The position numbers and the translations under genes are program-made. The notes beneath the pieces were generated by a model that was not told the origin of the DNA, ran no database searches, and was given only the letters and a program-made list of their open reading frames with translations. Positions 52,428 to 60,734 of a stretch of DNA of 64,000 nucleotides are shown here, piece by piece. Position 1 is the stretch's first letter, and each line of letters opens with the position of its first letter. The stretch lies in contig NZ_CP092471.1 of the NCBI RefSeq assembly GCF_026168555.1, positions 2,738,501-2,802,500 on the forward strand. The letters run 5' to 3'. Source of the DNA: Qipengyuania spongiae (lineage in GTDB: Bacteria > Pseudomonadota > Alphaproteobacteria > Sphingomonadales > Sphingomonadaceae).

Positions 52428-53930
52428 ATGCGCACAGTAGATCATTTCATTTCCGGCGGGGCTGGCGGCTCTGCATCTCGCACGCACAAGATCTGGAACC
52501 CGTCGACCGGCGAGGTTCAGGCCGAGGTGCCGCTGGGCGACGCCGCCCTGCTGGCCCGCGCCGTCGAAACCGCCAAGAAGGTCCAGCCCGAATGGGCAGC
52601 GACCAATCCCCAGCGCCGCGCGCGGGTGATGTTCGAGTTCAAGCGGCTGGTCGAGCAGAACAAGCAGCAGCTCGCCGAACTGCTGGCGAGCGAGCACGGC
52701 AAGGTGGTCGATGATGCCCATGGCGACGTGCAGCGCGGTCTCGAAGTGATCGAATATGCCTGCGGCATTCCGCAGGCGCTGAAGGGCGAGTACACGCAAG
52801 GCGCGGGGCCGGGCATCGACGTCTATTCGATGCGCCAGCCGCTCGGCATCGGGGCGGGCATCACCCCGTTCAACTTCCCCGCGATGATCCCGATGTGGAT
52901 GTTCGGCATGGCGATCGCTGCCGGCAACGCCTTCATCCTCAAGCCTTCGGAGCGTGATCCCAGCGTCCCGGTGCGCCTTGCCGAACTGTTCGTGGAAGCG
53001 GGCGCGCCCGAGGGGCTGCTGCAAGTCGTCCATGGCGACAAGGAGATGGTCGATGCGATCATCGACCATGACGACATCGCCGCGATCAGCTTTGTCGGAT
53101 CAAGCGACATCGCGCAGTACATCTATTCGCGCGGCACGGCGAACGGCAAGCGCGTGCAGGCCTTCGGCGGCGCGAAGAACCACGGCATCGTCATGCCGGA
53201 TGCCGATCTCGATCAGGTGGTGAATGATCTTGCTGGCGCCGCCTTCGGTTCTGCCGGCGAGCGCTGCATGGCGCTGCCGGTCGTCGTACCGGTAGGCGAG
53301 GACACAGCCGATCGCCTCCGGGAAAAGCTTATCCCCGCGATCAACGCCCTGCGTGTCGGCGTCTCCAACGATCCCGACGCGCATTACGGTCCGGTCGTCA
53401 CGCCCGAACACAAGGCCCGCATCGAGGAATGGATCGACACCGCCGAGAAGGAAGGGGCCGAAGTCGTGATCGACGGGCGCGGCTTCTCGCTGCAAGGCCA
53501 TGAGAAGGGCTTCTTCGTGGGCCCCACTCTGCTCGACAAGGTGACCACGAAGATGGAGAGCTACCAGGAGGAAATCTTCGGTCCGGTTCTCCAGATCGTC
53601 CGCGCCAAGGATTTCGAGGAGGCGGTTCGTCTGCCGAGCGAACATCAATACGGCAACGGCGTCGCCATCTTCACCCGGAACGGCCATGCTGCGCGCGAAT
53701 TCGCGCATCGCGTGAATGTGGGCATGGTCGGCATCAACGTGCCGATCCCGGTTCCGGTTAGCTATCACAGCTTCGGCGGATGGAAGCGCTCCGGCTTTGG
53801 CGACATCGACCAGTACGGGCAGGAAGGCCTGCGCTTCTGGACCAAGACCAAAAAGGTAACACAGCGCTGGCCCGACGGTACCGCCGATCCGGACAACAAG
53901 GACGCCTTCATCATCCCGACCATGGGATAA
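52428..53930 (+). CDS. mmsA: Methylmalonate-semialdehyde dehydrogenase (CoA-acylating)
   Basis: MmsA converts (methyl)malonate semialdehyde plus CoA to propionyl- or acetyl-CoA in valine and thymine breakdown. The 500-aa aldehyde dehydrogenase has the catalytic Cys in FGSAGERCMALPVV, where the MmsA-type M-A-L-P context follows the Cys. The NAD site region is GITPFNFPAMIPMWMFGMAI, and FEFKRLVEQNK and the C-terminal FWTKTKKVTQRWP also match. It begins the valine-degradation set that ends with mmsB 5 kb downstream, though two small lipoprotein genes intervene. Confidence 0.95.
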   Translation: MRTVDHFISGGAGGSASRTHKIWNPSTGEVQAEVPLGDAALLARAVETAKKVQPEWAATNPQRRARVMFEFKRLVEQNKQQLAELLASEHGKVVDDAHGDVQRGLEVIEYACGIPQALKGEYTQGAGPGIDVYSMRQPLGIGAGITPFNFPAMIPMWMFGMAIAAGNAFILKPSERDPSVPVRLAELFVEAGAPEGLLQVVHGDKEMVDAIIDHDDIAAISFVGSSDIAQYIYSRGTANGKRVQAFGGAKNHGIVMPDADLDQVVNDLAGAAFGSAGERCMALPVVVPVGEDTADRLREKLIPAINALRVGVSNDPDAHYGPVVTPEHKARIEEWIDTAEKEGAEVVIDGRGFSLQGHEKGFFVGPTLLDKVTTKMESYQEEIFGPVLQIVRAKDFEEAVRLPSEHQYGNGVAIFTRNGHAAREFAHRVNVGMVGINVPIPVPVSYHSFGGWKRSGFGDIDQYGQEGLRFWTKTKKVTQRWPDGTADPDNKDAFIIPTMG

Positions 53931-53976
53931 GGCGAAGCGCGGGAAACAGGTCGGAGGGCGGCGCGTTGAGGCGGGT

Positions 53977-54450
53977 ATGACGAAGATTTTTCGCCTCATA
54001 CCCGCCCTTTCTCTCACAATGGTCGCGGCCGCGTGTTCCGATCCCGGAACTAACGATGCCGAGACAGCGCCGGTGGAGACTGCCATCCCGGTGGAGCCGG
54101 ATGGCGGTATCGGTGACGGCGCGGGGCCACCGGTAGCATCCCGAGACACGATTCCAGCCAGTTTTCGCGGGGTATGGGATATTGCAGATGGAACCTGCAA
54201 TCCCGCATCCGACCTTCGGATGGATATCCGCGATGACGAAATCGAATTCTACGAATCGCTGGGCAAGGTGATGTCAGTCGAGGTCGAGAACCCGGACACG
54301 ATCGTCGTCTCACTCGCCATGTCCGGGGAAGGCGAGACTTGGAACGTCGCCAGCCGCTATGTCCTCAGCGAGGGCGGTGCGGTCCTGACACCGTTCGAAA
54401 CCGAGACCAATCCGCAATATCAGCCCATCCCCCGCAAGAGGTGTTCCTAA
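53977..54450 (+). CDS. Small lipoprotein, unknown function
   Basis: This 157-aa protein has a signal sequence MTKIFRLIPALSLTMVAAAC and lipobox VAAAC. A Pro/Glu/Thr-rich linker of about 40 residues leads to a compact domain containing RGVWDIADGTCNPASDLRMD and ending RKRCS. The two cysteines could form a disulfide. No named family is recognised. Its stop overlaps the next start as TAATG, so the two are translated together. Confidence 0.72.
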   Translation: MTKIFRLIPALSLTMVAAACSDPGTNDAETAPVETAIPVEPDGGIGDGAGPPVASRDTIPASFRGVWDIADGTCNPASDLRMDIRDDEIEFYESLGKVMSVEVENPDTIVVSLAMSGEGETWNVASRYVLSEGGAVLTPFETETNPQYQPIPRKRCS

Positions 54451-54758
54451 TGATCCGTATGCTCGTTCCCGCCGTCGCCGGCGCAACCCTCGCTGCCTGC
54501 GCCACCACGCCCGCCGATACGCCGATCGAGGATCGCGAGGCCGGTTCGGGTGGCGATGCCTGCAATGCGCAAGCCGGCCAACGCTTCGTCGGCCAGATGG
54601 CCAACGCCGACACCGGCGCACAAATCTTGGCCGCCACCGGCGCGCGGACCCTGCGGTGGGGGCCGCCGGGCGCAGTTTTCACGATGGATTTCCGTGCGGA
54701 CAGGGTCAACGTGATGTATGATGACGGGGTCAGGATCACCGAAATCCGTTGCGGCTGA
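54450..54758 (+). CDS. Peptidase inhibitor I78 family lipoprotein
   Basis: This 102-aa protein has lipobox LAAC (MIRMLVPAVAGATLAAC). It is followed by the I78 inhibitor pattern: DACNAQAGQRFVGQ, an Arg-rich turn RTLRWGPPG, TMDFRADRVNVMYDD and a terminal RCG. Members are small serine-protease inhibitors. A periplasmic protective role is inferred from the lipid anchor. It overlaps the preceding lipoprotein gene by one base of TAATG. Confidence 0.82.
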   Translation: MIRMLVPAVAGATLAACATTPADTPIEDREAGSGGDACNAQAGQRFVGQMANADTGAQILAATGARTLRWGPPGAVFTMDFRADRVNVMYDDGVRITEIRCG

Positions 54759-54894
54759 CGACCCGCGTGCGGGGTGGCGCCAAAGCCGACCCCGCCTACC
54801 ATTATGGCGAACCCTTATCGGGACGGGGCGAACCGGTTGGCCATCGGCCCACACCCCTTTCCACCATACTGAACCGGCGCTAGGGCTCGCTCCC

Positions 54895-56040
54895 ATGACA
54901 GGACAATTCCAGCTTACCGACGACCAGCTCGCGATTCAGGAAATGGCGCAGCGGTTCACCGCCGACAACATCACTCCCCATGCCGGCGAGTGGGACGAGA
55001 CATCTCATTTCCCGCGTGACGTCATCAAGCAAACTGCCGAGCTCGGCTTCGGCGCGATATACGTTTCCGAGGAATCAGGCGGCATCGGTCTCGGCCGGCT
55101 CGAGGCGGCGCTAATCATGGAGGCGATGGCATATGGCTGCCCCACCACCAGCGCCTTCATCTCGATCCATAACATGGCGAGCTGGATGATCGACCGTTTC
55201 GGCGGCGAGGAGGTTAAGACGAAGTACCTTCCCGACCTCGTCACCATGGAAAAGATCGCCAGCTACTGCCTCACCGAGCCGGGCAGCGGGTCGGATGCGG
55301 CCGGCCTCAAGACGCAGGCCGTGCTGGATGGCGATCACTACGTATTGAACGGCACCAAGCAGTTCATTTCCGGCGGCGGCGTGAACGATGTCTATGTGAC
55401 CATGGTCCGCACCGGCGAGCACAAGACGAAGGGCATCACCTGCCTCGTGATCGACAAGGATACGCCGGGCGTTTCCTTCGGCAAGCCGGAGAAGAAGCTC
55501 GGCTGGAACGCCAGCCCGACCGCGCAGGTGATCTTCGAGGATGCAAGGGTCCCGGTCGCCAATCGCGTCGGCGCGGAGGGGGATGGATTCCGCTTCGCCA
55601 TGATGGGGCTCGACGGCGGACGGCTGAACATCGGCGCCTGTTCGCTCGGCGGAGCGCAACGCTGTCTCGACGAGGCGGTGGCCTATACAAAGGACCGCAA
55701 GCAGTTCGACACGCCGATCGCCGATTTCCAGAACACCCAGTTCATGCTCGCCGACATGGCGACCGATCTGGAAGCTGCGCGCGCCCTTCTCTATCTCGCG
55801 GCCGCGAAGGTGACCGACAACGCCCCCGACAAGAGCAGGTTCTCGGCCATGGCCAAGCGCCTCGCCACCGACAATGGCAGCAAGATCGTCAACGATGCGC
55901 TGCAACTGTTCGGCGGCTACGGCTATCTCAAGGAATACCCGATCGAACGCTTCTGGCGCGATCTGCGCGTGCATTCGATCCTCGAAGGGACCAACCAGGT
56001 CATGCGCATGATCGTGGGCCGGGACCTGTTGCGGCAGTAA
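54895..56040 (+). CDS. Acyl-CoA dehydrogenase, probably isobutyryl-CoA dehydrogenase
   Basis: This FAD-dependent enzyme converts isobutyryl-CoA to methacrylyl-CoA, 381 aa from ATG at 54895. Family motifs are YCLTEPGSGSDAAGLKT, GLDGGRLNIGACSLGGAQ, QLFGGYGYLKEYPIERFWRD and the catalytic-base-containing HSILEGTNQVMRMIVGRD (Glu in ILEGT). Specificity is inferred from the following 3-hydroxyisobutyryl-CoA hydrolase, enoyl-CoA hydratase and mmsB genes. Only five bases separate it from the hydrolase gene. Confidence 0.92.
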   Translation: MTGQFQLTDDQLAIQEMAQRFTADNITPHAGEWDETSHFPRDVIKQTAELGFGAIYVSEESGGIGLGRLEAALIMEAMAYGCPTTSAFISIHNMASWMIDRFGGEEVKTKYLPDLVTMEKIASYCLTEPGSGSDAAGLKTQAVLDGDHYVLNGTKQFISGGGVNDVYVTMVRTGEHKTKGITCLVIDKDTPGVSFGKPEKKLGWNASPTAQVIFEDARVPVANRVGAEGDGFRFAMMGLDGGRLNIGACSLGGAQRCLDEAVAYTKDRKQFDTPIADFQNTQFMLADMATDLEAARALLYLAAAKVTDNAPDKSRFSAMAKRLATDNGSKIVNDALQLFGGYGYLKEYPIERFWRDLRVHSILEGTNQVMRMIVGRDLLRQ

Positions 56041-56045
56041 AGACT

Positions 56046-57098
56046 ATGAGCACAGACGAAATCCTGATCCACACCCATGGCCGGGTCGGCCATATATCCT
56101 TGAACCGTCCCAAGGCTCTCCACGCGCTGACGCTCGACATGTGTCACGCGATGAGCGCGGCGCTGTCCGAATGGGCTGAGGACGACACCATCGAGGCCGT
56201 TATCCTCGACCACGCGGAAGGACGCGGTTTCTGCGCGGGCGGCGACATCAACCTGCTGCGTGAATCCGCGCTCAATGATGGTGGGGCAGCGGGCCGCGAG
56301 TTCTTCCACGACGAATACCGGCTCAACCACCAGCTTTTCGAATATCCCAAGCCCATCGTCGCTTTCATGGACGGCATCACCATGGGCGGCGGGGTCGGCA
56401 TCGCCCTGCCTTGCAAGTATCGCGTCGCGACCGAGAATACGCGCTTCGCCATGCCGGAAACGGGCATCGGCCTGTTCCCCGATGTGGGCGGCGGCTGGCA
56501 CCTCTCGCGTCTCGGCGGGCGGCTCGGACAATTCCTCGCGCTGACAGGTGCGCGGCTCGACGGGGCGGAGTGCTTGTGGGCGGGCCTCGCCACCCATTAC
56601 CTCCCCTCCGATCTCGTGGCGGAGGCGAAGTCGCGCATTCTCGACAAGCCGGGCCGGATCGCGGGCGTCCTCTCCGAAATGGTCGGCAGCGCACCCAAGG
56701 CGCGGATCGAGGAGAACGCCGACAAGATCGCCCGCCACTTCGCCTCCGACCGCTACGAGGACATCCTCGCCAGTCTCGAGGCGGCAGACACCGATTGGGC
56801 GCAGAAGGAACGTGATACCCTCGGCACCAAGAGCCCGCAGACCTGCAAGGTGGCGCTGCGGCAGCTGAAGGAAAGCGCCGAACTGGACAGTTTCGCCGAC
56901 AATATGCGGATGGAATACCGCATCGCCAGCCGCGTACTGGTCCGCCCGGACTTCGCCGAAGGCGTCCGCGCGGTGATCGTCGACAAGACCAACGACCCCA
57001 AATGGAACCCGCCCACACCCGAAGAGGTGAGCGAGGACCTGCTCGACAGCATCTTTGCCCCGCTTCCCGATAACGAGGAATGGACACCGCTGCCCTAG
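56046..57098 (+). CDS. 3-hydroxyisobutyryl-CoA hydrolase (enoyl-CoA hydratase/isomerase superfamily)
   Basis: This enzyme releases 3-hydroxyisobutyrate from its CoA ester in valine degradation, 350 aa. That length is longer than crotonases and typical of the hydrolase subgroup. Signatures are GRGFCAGGDINLLRES, FMDGITMGGGVGIALPC and the hydrolase-specific MPETGIGLFPDVGGGWHLSR (Glu and Asp catalytic positions), with the C-terminal half ending in DKTNDPKWNPPTPEEV. It lies between the acyl-CoA dehydrogenase and enoyl-CoA hydratase genes. Confidence 0.93.
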   Translation: MSTDEILIHTHGRVGHISLNRPKALHALTLDMCHAMSAALSEWAEDDTIEAVILDHAEGRGFCAGGDINLLRESALNDGGAAGREFFHDEYRLNHQLFEYPKPIVAFMDGITMGGGVGIALPCKYRVATENTRFAMPETGIGLFPDVGGGWHLSRLGGRLGQFLALTGARLDGAECLWAGLATHYLPSDLVAEAKSRILDKPGRIAGVLSEMVGSAPKARIEENADKIARHFASDRYEDILASLEAADTDWAQKERDTLGTKSPQTCKVALRQLKESAELDSFADNMRMEYRIASRVLVRPDFAEGVRAVIVDKTNDPKWNPPTPEEVSEDLLDSIFAPLPDNEEWTPLP

Positions 57099-57116
57099 CC
57101 GCAATCCGGAGCATTT

Positions 57117-57911
57117 ATGACCTACGAAACCATCACTGTCGAAACCGACGCGCAGGGCAGCAAGGGCGTCACGCTGATCACGCTCAACCGGCCCAAGGCG
57201 CTGAACGCGCTGAACTCGCAGGTTCTGGACGAGCTGATCGAAGCCTTTGCCGCCTATCAAAGTGATGCCAGCCAGCTATGCGCGGTGCTGACCGGATCGG
57301 GCGAAAAGGCCTTCGCCGCCGGTGCCGACATCAAGGAAATGAGCGAGAAGGAAGCGGCCGACTTCTATCTGGACGATTTCTTCGCGCCCTGGACCAGCGA
57401 GATCGTCAAGAAGACCCGCAAGCCGTGGATCGCGGCGGTCAACGGTTTCGCACTGGGTGGCGGGTGCGAGCTTGCCATGATGGCGGACTTCATCATCGCC
57501 AGCGAGAACGCCAAATTCGGTCAGCCCGAGATCAATCTCGGCGTCGCGCCTGGCATGGGCGGCAGCCAGCGCCTGACCAAAGCGATCGGCAAGTCCAAGG
57601 CGATGGAGATGTGCCTGACCGGCCGGATGATGGGCGCCGAGGAAGCCGAGCGCAGCAATCTGGTGGCCCGCGTCGTTCCCCATGACGACCTGCTCGCCGA
57701 TGCCCTGAAAACCGCAGCGACGATCGCCAGCAAGCCGCCGATGGCCGCTATCGCGAACAAGGAAATGGTCAACGCCGCTTTCGAAACATCGCTCGATCAG
57801 GGCCTGATCGTCGAACGCCGCATCTTCCAGATCCTCGCCGCGAGCGAGGACAAGGCGGAAGGAATGGCGGCCTTCGTCGAAAAGCGCGAGGGCAAGTGGA
57901 AGGGCCGGTAG
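57117..57911 (+). CDS. Enoyl-CoA hydratase
   Basis: This crotonase of 264 aa probably hydrates methacrylyl-CoA in the valine pathway. It has [17 protein letters not shown], the oxyanion-hole segments [16 protein letters not shown] and [16 protein letters not shown], and both catalytic glutamates in [19 protein letters not shown] and in [10 protein letters not shown]. It closely resembles short-chain enoyl-CoA hydratases that also serve fatty-acid oxidation. It is in the middle of the operon, 18 bases after the hydrolase gene. Confidence 0.93.
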   Translation: MTYETITVETDAQGSKGVTLITLNRPKALNALNSQVLDELIEAFAAYQSDASQLCAVLTGSGEKAFAAGADIKEMSEKEAADFYLDDFFAPWTSEIVKKTRKPWIAAVNGFALGGGCELAMMADFIIASENAKFGQPEINLGVAPGMGGSQRLTKAIGKSKAMEMCLTGRMMGAEEAERSNLVARVVPHDDLLADALKTAATIASKPPMAAIANKEMVNAAFETSLDQGLIVERRIFQILAASEDKAEGMAAFVEKREGKWKGR

Positions 57912-57913
57912 GG

Positions 57914-58264
57914 GTGAAGCCCTTTTACCTCTTCCTTATGCTCCTGTGGGGGGCGCTCGCCTTCTACACCGGCTACGTGGTGCTGCATCACGGGCTGAAC
58001 CTGTTTCCGGATTTTTTCGGCGACATGGCGGAATGGACGTGGCCCGGGCAGTTTAACCTCGACTTCGCGATGATGCTGTTCCTGTCCGCCAGCTGGACTG
58101 TCTGGCGCAACGGCTTCGTCCCGGGCGCTTGGGCGCTTGGCCTGGTTGCATTCTTCGGCGGGGCCGGCTTTCTCCTGCCCTATCTTACCTACCTCGCCTG
58201 GAAGCATGATGGCGATACGGGCGCCGTTCTGCTCGGCCGCAACATCAGGGAAACGACAATATGA
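57914..58264 (+). CDS. Small membrane protein within the valine operon, unknown function
   Basis: This 116-aa protein has a GTG start at 57914, two bases after the enoyl-CoA hydratase stop. Three hydrophobic segments are visible (FYLFLMLLWGALAFYTGYVV, FAMMLFLSASWTVW and WALGLVAFFGGAGFLLPYLT). The ends are charged. I do not recognise the family with confidence. Its stop overlaps the mmsB start as ATGA, so it is translated with the pathway enzymes. Confidence 0.7.
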   Translation: MKPFYLFLMLLWGALAFYTGYVVLHHGLNLFPDFFGDMAEWTWPGQFNLDFAMMLFLSASWTVWRNGFVPGAWALGLVAFFGGAGFLLPYLTYLAWKHDGDTGAVLLGRNIRETTI

Positions 58265-59133
58265 AAATCGCCTTCATCGGTCTTGGAAACATGGGCGGCG
58301 GGATGGCCGCGAACCTCGTCAAGGCGGGGCACGACGTGAACGCCTTCGATCTGTCGGAAGATGCCCTCGCGGCCGCGAAGTCGAACGGCTGCGCGACCTT
58401 CACCGACGCCGGCGAGGCAGTGCATGGTGTCGACGGCGTCGTCACCATGCTGCCGAACGGCGCAATCGTGAAGTCCGTTTACACCGACAGCGTCATCGGT
58501 AGGGCACCGGAGGGGGCGGTGCTGCTCGACTGTTCGACCATCGACGTCGCTACCGCCCGGGAGACTATCGCGGCCGCCGAAGCCGCGGGTTATGCGATGG
58601 TTGATGCACCCGTTTCCGGCGGGATCGCGGCGGCGAACGGCGGCACGCTCACCTTCATGGTCGGCGGCAGCGAAACCGCCTTCGACCGCGCCAAGCCCGT
58701 TCTCGAAGCGATGGGCAAGGCGGTGATCCATGCCGGCGATGCGGGCGCGGGCCAGACGGCCAAGATCTGCAACAACATGCTGCTTGCCATCACCATGATC
58801 GGCACGTCCGAAGCGATGAAAATGGCCGAGAAGCTCGGCCTCGATCCGCAGAAATTCTACGAGATCTCCAGCCAGTCGACCGGATACAACTGGCCGCTTA
58901 ACGACTATACCCCTCTGCCGGGCGTGGGTAAGGAAAGCCCCGCCGATCGGGACTATCAGGGCGGTTTTGCCACCGCGCTGATGCTCAAGGACCTGAGGCT
59001 CGCGATGGATGCCGCCGAAACGGCCGACGCCGCCGTGCCGCTGGGCTCGCGCGCCGCCTCGCTTTATGAGGACTTCGCCGGAGCGGGTAACGGCGGGCTC
59101 GATTTCTCGGCGATCATCAAGACCTATCGATAG
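58261..59133 (+). CDS. mmsB: 3-hydroxyisobutyrate dehydrogenase
   Basis: MmsB oxidises 3-hydroxyisobutyrate to methylmalonate semialdehyde with NAD, supplying MmsA. The 290-aa protein has the Rossmann fingerprint IAFIGLGNMGGGMAANLVKA, the substrate-binding stretch YAMVDAPVSGGIAAANGG and the catalytic Lys in GAGQTAKICNNMLLAITM. The length and motifs fit the family. It is the last gene of the valine set. Its 3' end overlaps the convergent Nmad3 gene by 17 bases. Confidence 0.95.
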   Translation: MKIAFIGLGNMGGGMAANLVKAGHDVNAFDLSEDALAAAKSNGCATFTDAGEAVHGVDGVVTMLPNGAIVKSVYTDSVIGRAPEGAVLLDCSTIDVATARETIAAAEAAGYAMVDAPVSGGIAAANGGTLTFMVGGSETAFDRAKPVLEAMGKAVIHAGDAGAGQTAKICNNMLLAITMIGTSEAMKMAEKLGLDPQKFYEISSQSTGYNWPLNDYTPLPGVGKESPADRDYQGGFATALMLKDLRLAMDAAETADAAVPLGSRAASLYEDFAGAGNGGLDFSAIIKTYR

Positions 59134-59842
59134 ACGCGATCATCCGCGCTAGCCATTCGCGTGGCGCTTGCCGCCGTCCTATGTCGGCAACGAATTCCTG
59201 TCCGCGGGCAACGCTTTGCAAACGGTGCTCGCCGAGCCATCGATCTGCCCTGTCGTGATAGCTGAGGCCGCCCCGCCGCAGCCATTCCGGCCGCCGCCAC
59301 AGTGACGGTGGCCCACCGGGCACGGTAAGTCTGAGATCATCTCCGGCATGGTGCGCCTGCCTTCCCTCTCCGCGATAGACGGTGTCGTTTGTCCCATGCA
59401 GTGCCAGAGCATGAGGATGCCGATGCGCGATAAGATCTTCCGGCACGCCGCCTGTCAGATCGATGATCTTCGCAATCTGCAGATACCCGAAAATGCGGTG
59501 ATGCGGTTCACCGGTCCGCTCGTCGCGAAACAGACCGAAGAACAGGAACACGTCGCTCACGCCTACGCCTCGATTGGCGAGATGAGTCTGCGCCGCGCCA
59601 CACTGGCCGAACAGGCAGACGCCGTTTTCGAGGAACATCGGATCGTGATGGCACCGATCATTGCTGCCGATCCGCCCGCGGCTGGCCTGCGCCGCCAGAG
59701 CACCGAGACCGAGCTCGCCATAGGTGGTGCCCGAACCCTTCGCCGCCGGAATGGGCAGGCTGACCGGCGCACCGCCGACGATGGGCGAGGGGCCGCCGCC
59801 CGCCGCGCTGTCGAAACCCTTCCTGCTGAACACGATCCGCAT
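59117..59842 (-). CDS. Nmad3-family putative nucleotide modification protein
   Basis: This 241-aa protein from ATG at 59842 begins MRIVFSRKGFDSAAGGGPSP and continues with VSLPIPAAKGSGTTYGEL, CHHDPMF, LFGQCGAAQTHLANRGVG and DVFLFFGLFRDE. These match what I recall of the nucleotide-modification-associated domain 3 family, proposed from comparative genomics to act with base-modifying systems in phages and bacteria. The RKG-x-D and CHxDP residues look catalytic or metal/nucleotide-binding, but no biochemistry is known to me. Nothing in the window looks like a partner restriction or modification gene. A divergent nucleotidyltransferase gene begins 77 bases away. Confidence 0.72.
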   Translation of the reverse strand: MRIVFSRKGFDSAAGGGPSPIVGGAPVSLPIPAAKGSGTTYGELGLGALAAQASRGRIGSNDRCHHDPMFLENGVCLFGQCGAAQTHLANRGVGVSDVFLFFGLFRDERTGEPHHRIFGYLQIAKIIDLTGGVPEDLIAHRHPHALALHGTNDTVYRGEGRQAHHAGDDLRLTVPGGPPSLWRRPEWLRRGGLSYHDRADRWLGEHRLQSVARGQEFVADIGRRQAPREWLARMIASIDRS

Positions 59843-59919
59843 CGGCCGATCCCGCTGCGGCATAGGGGCCCGGATGACAAGGCTTTGCCAACATTGCGTT
59901 ATCGCATTAGAGCGCGCCG

Positions 59920-60714
59920 ATGACCGTCAAAGTCACTGCCCTCGTCATGGCCGGGAAGCGCTCGGGCACCATCGATCCGCTCGCCGCCCGCGCAGGCGTC
60001 AGCCAGAAGAGCGTCGTGCCGGTATACGGCAAGCCGATGATCGAACACGTGACCGACGCGCTTGCGGCCTGTGGCCGGGTTGCCGAAATTCGCATCGTCG
60101 CGCACGAGCCGGACGAAATCGCAGCAATTCCCTCGATCGCACGATTGCAGGCACAGGGTCGCCTCGCATTCCGGCCAGGCGCTTTCAATCTGGTCGACAG
60201 TGTCTTCTCCGGGGCGGAAGACGCGACTTTCCCGCTGCTGATCACCACTTCGGACAACTGCCTCGTCACGGCAGAAGGGTACGCCGAATTCGTGGACAAG
60301 TGCCTCGCTGCAAATGCCGGGGCGGCTGTGGCACTGGCGAGCAAGGAAGACGTGATTGCCGCCGATCCGGAGGGACAGAAGAAGTTCTACGAATTTTCCG
60401 ATGGCGGCTATTCGAACTGCAACACTTACTGGATCGGCAGTCAGGATGCGCTCTCGGCGGCGGAAATCCTGCGCAGCGGCGGGCAGTTCGTGAAATATCC
60501 CGGCCGCATCGCCAAGGCATTCGGTTTCGTGAACCTCGTGCGCTTCTATTTCGGATGGGGCGACAAGGAGAGGCTGTTCGCGCAGATTTCACGCCGCTTC
60601 GGGTACAAGCTCGTGCCGGTGGTGCTGTCGAACGGCGAATTCGCTATCGATGTCGACGAGCCGCGTTCCTTCGCCATCACCGAAAAGCTGCTCGCGCCGC
60701 GCAAGGCCGGCTGA
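59920..60714 (+). CDS. MobA-like nucleotidyltransferase
   Basis: This 264-aa protein has an N-terminal NTP-transferase fold. It contains VTALVMAGKRSGTIDPLAAR, the phosphate-binding context, and VVPVYGKPMIEHVTDAL, with a central PLLITTSDNCLVTAEG and a late FAIDVDEPRSFAI typical of sugar- or alcohol-phosphate nucleotidyltransferases. The substrate is unknown. A polysaccharide flippase gene follows after 20 bases, suggesting activation of a sugar or polyol for a surface glycan or lipid. Confidence 0.8.
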   Translation: MTVKVTALVMAGKRSGTIDPLAARAGVSQKSVVPVYGKPMIEHVTDALAACGRVAEIRIVAHEPDEIAAIPSIARLQAQGRLAFRPGAFNLVDSVFSGAEDATFPLLITTSDNCLVTAEGYAEFVDKCLAANAGAAVALASKEDVIAADPEGQKKFYEFSDGGYSNCNTYWIGSQDALSAAEILRSGGQFVKYPGRIAKAFGFVNLVRFYFGWGDKERLFAQISRRFGYKLVPVVLSNGEFAIDVDEPRSFAITEKLLAPRKAG

Positions 60715-60734
60715 CCGCTTTTGGCGACACGCGC

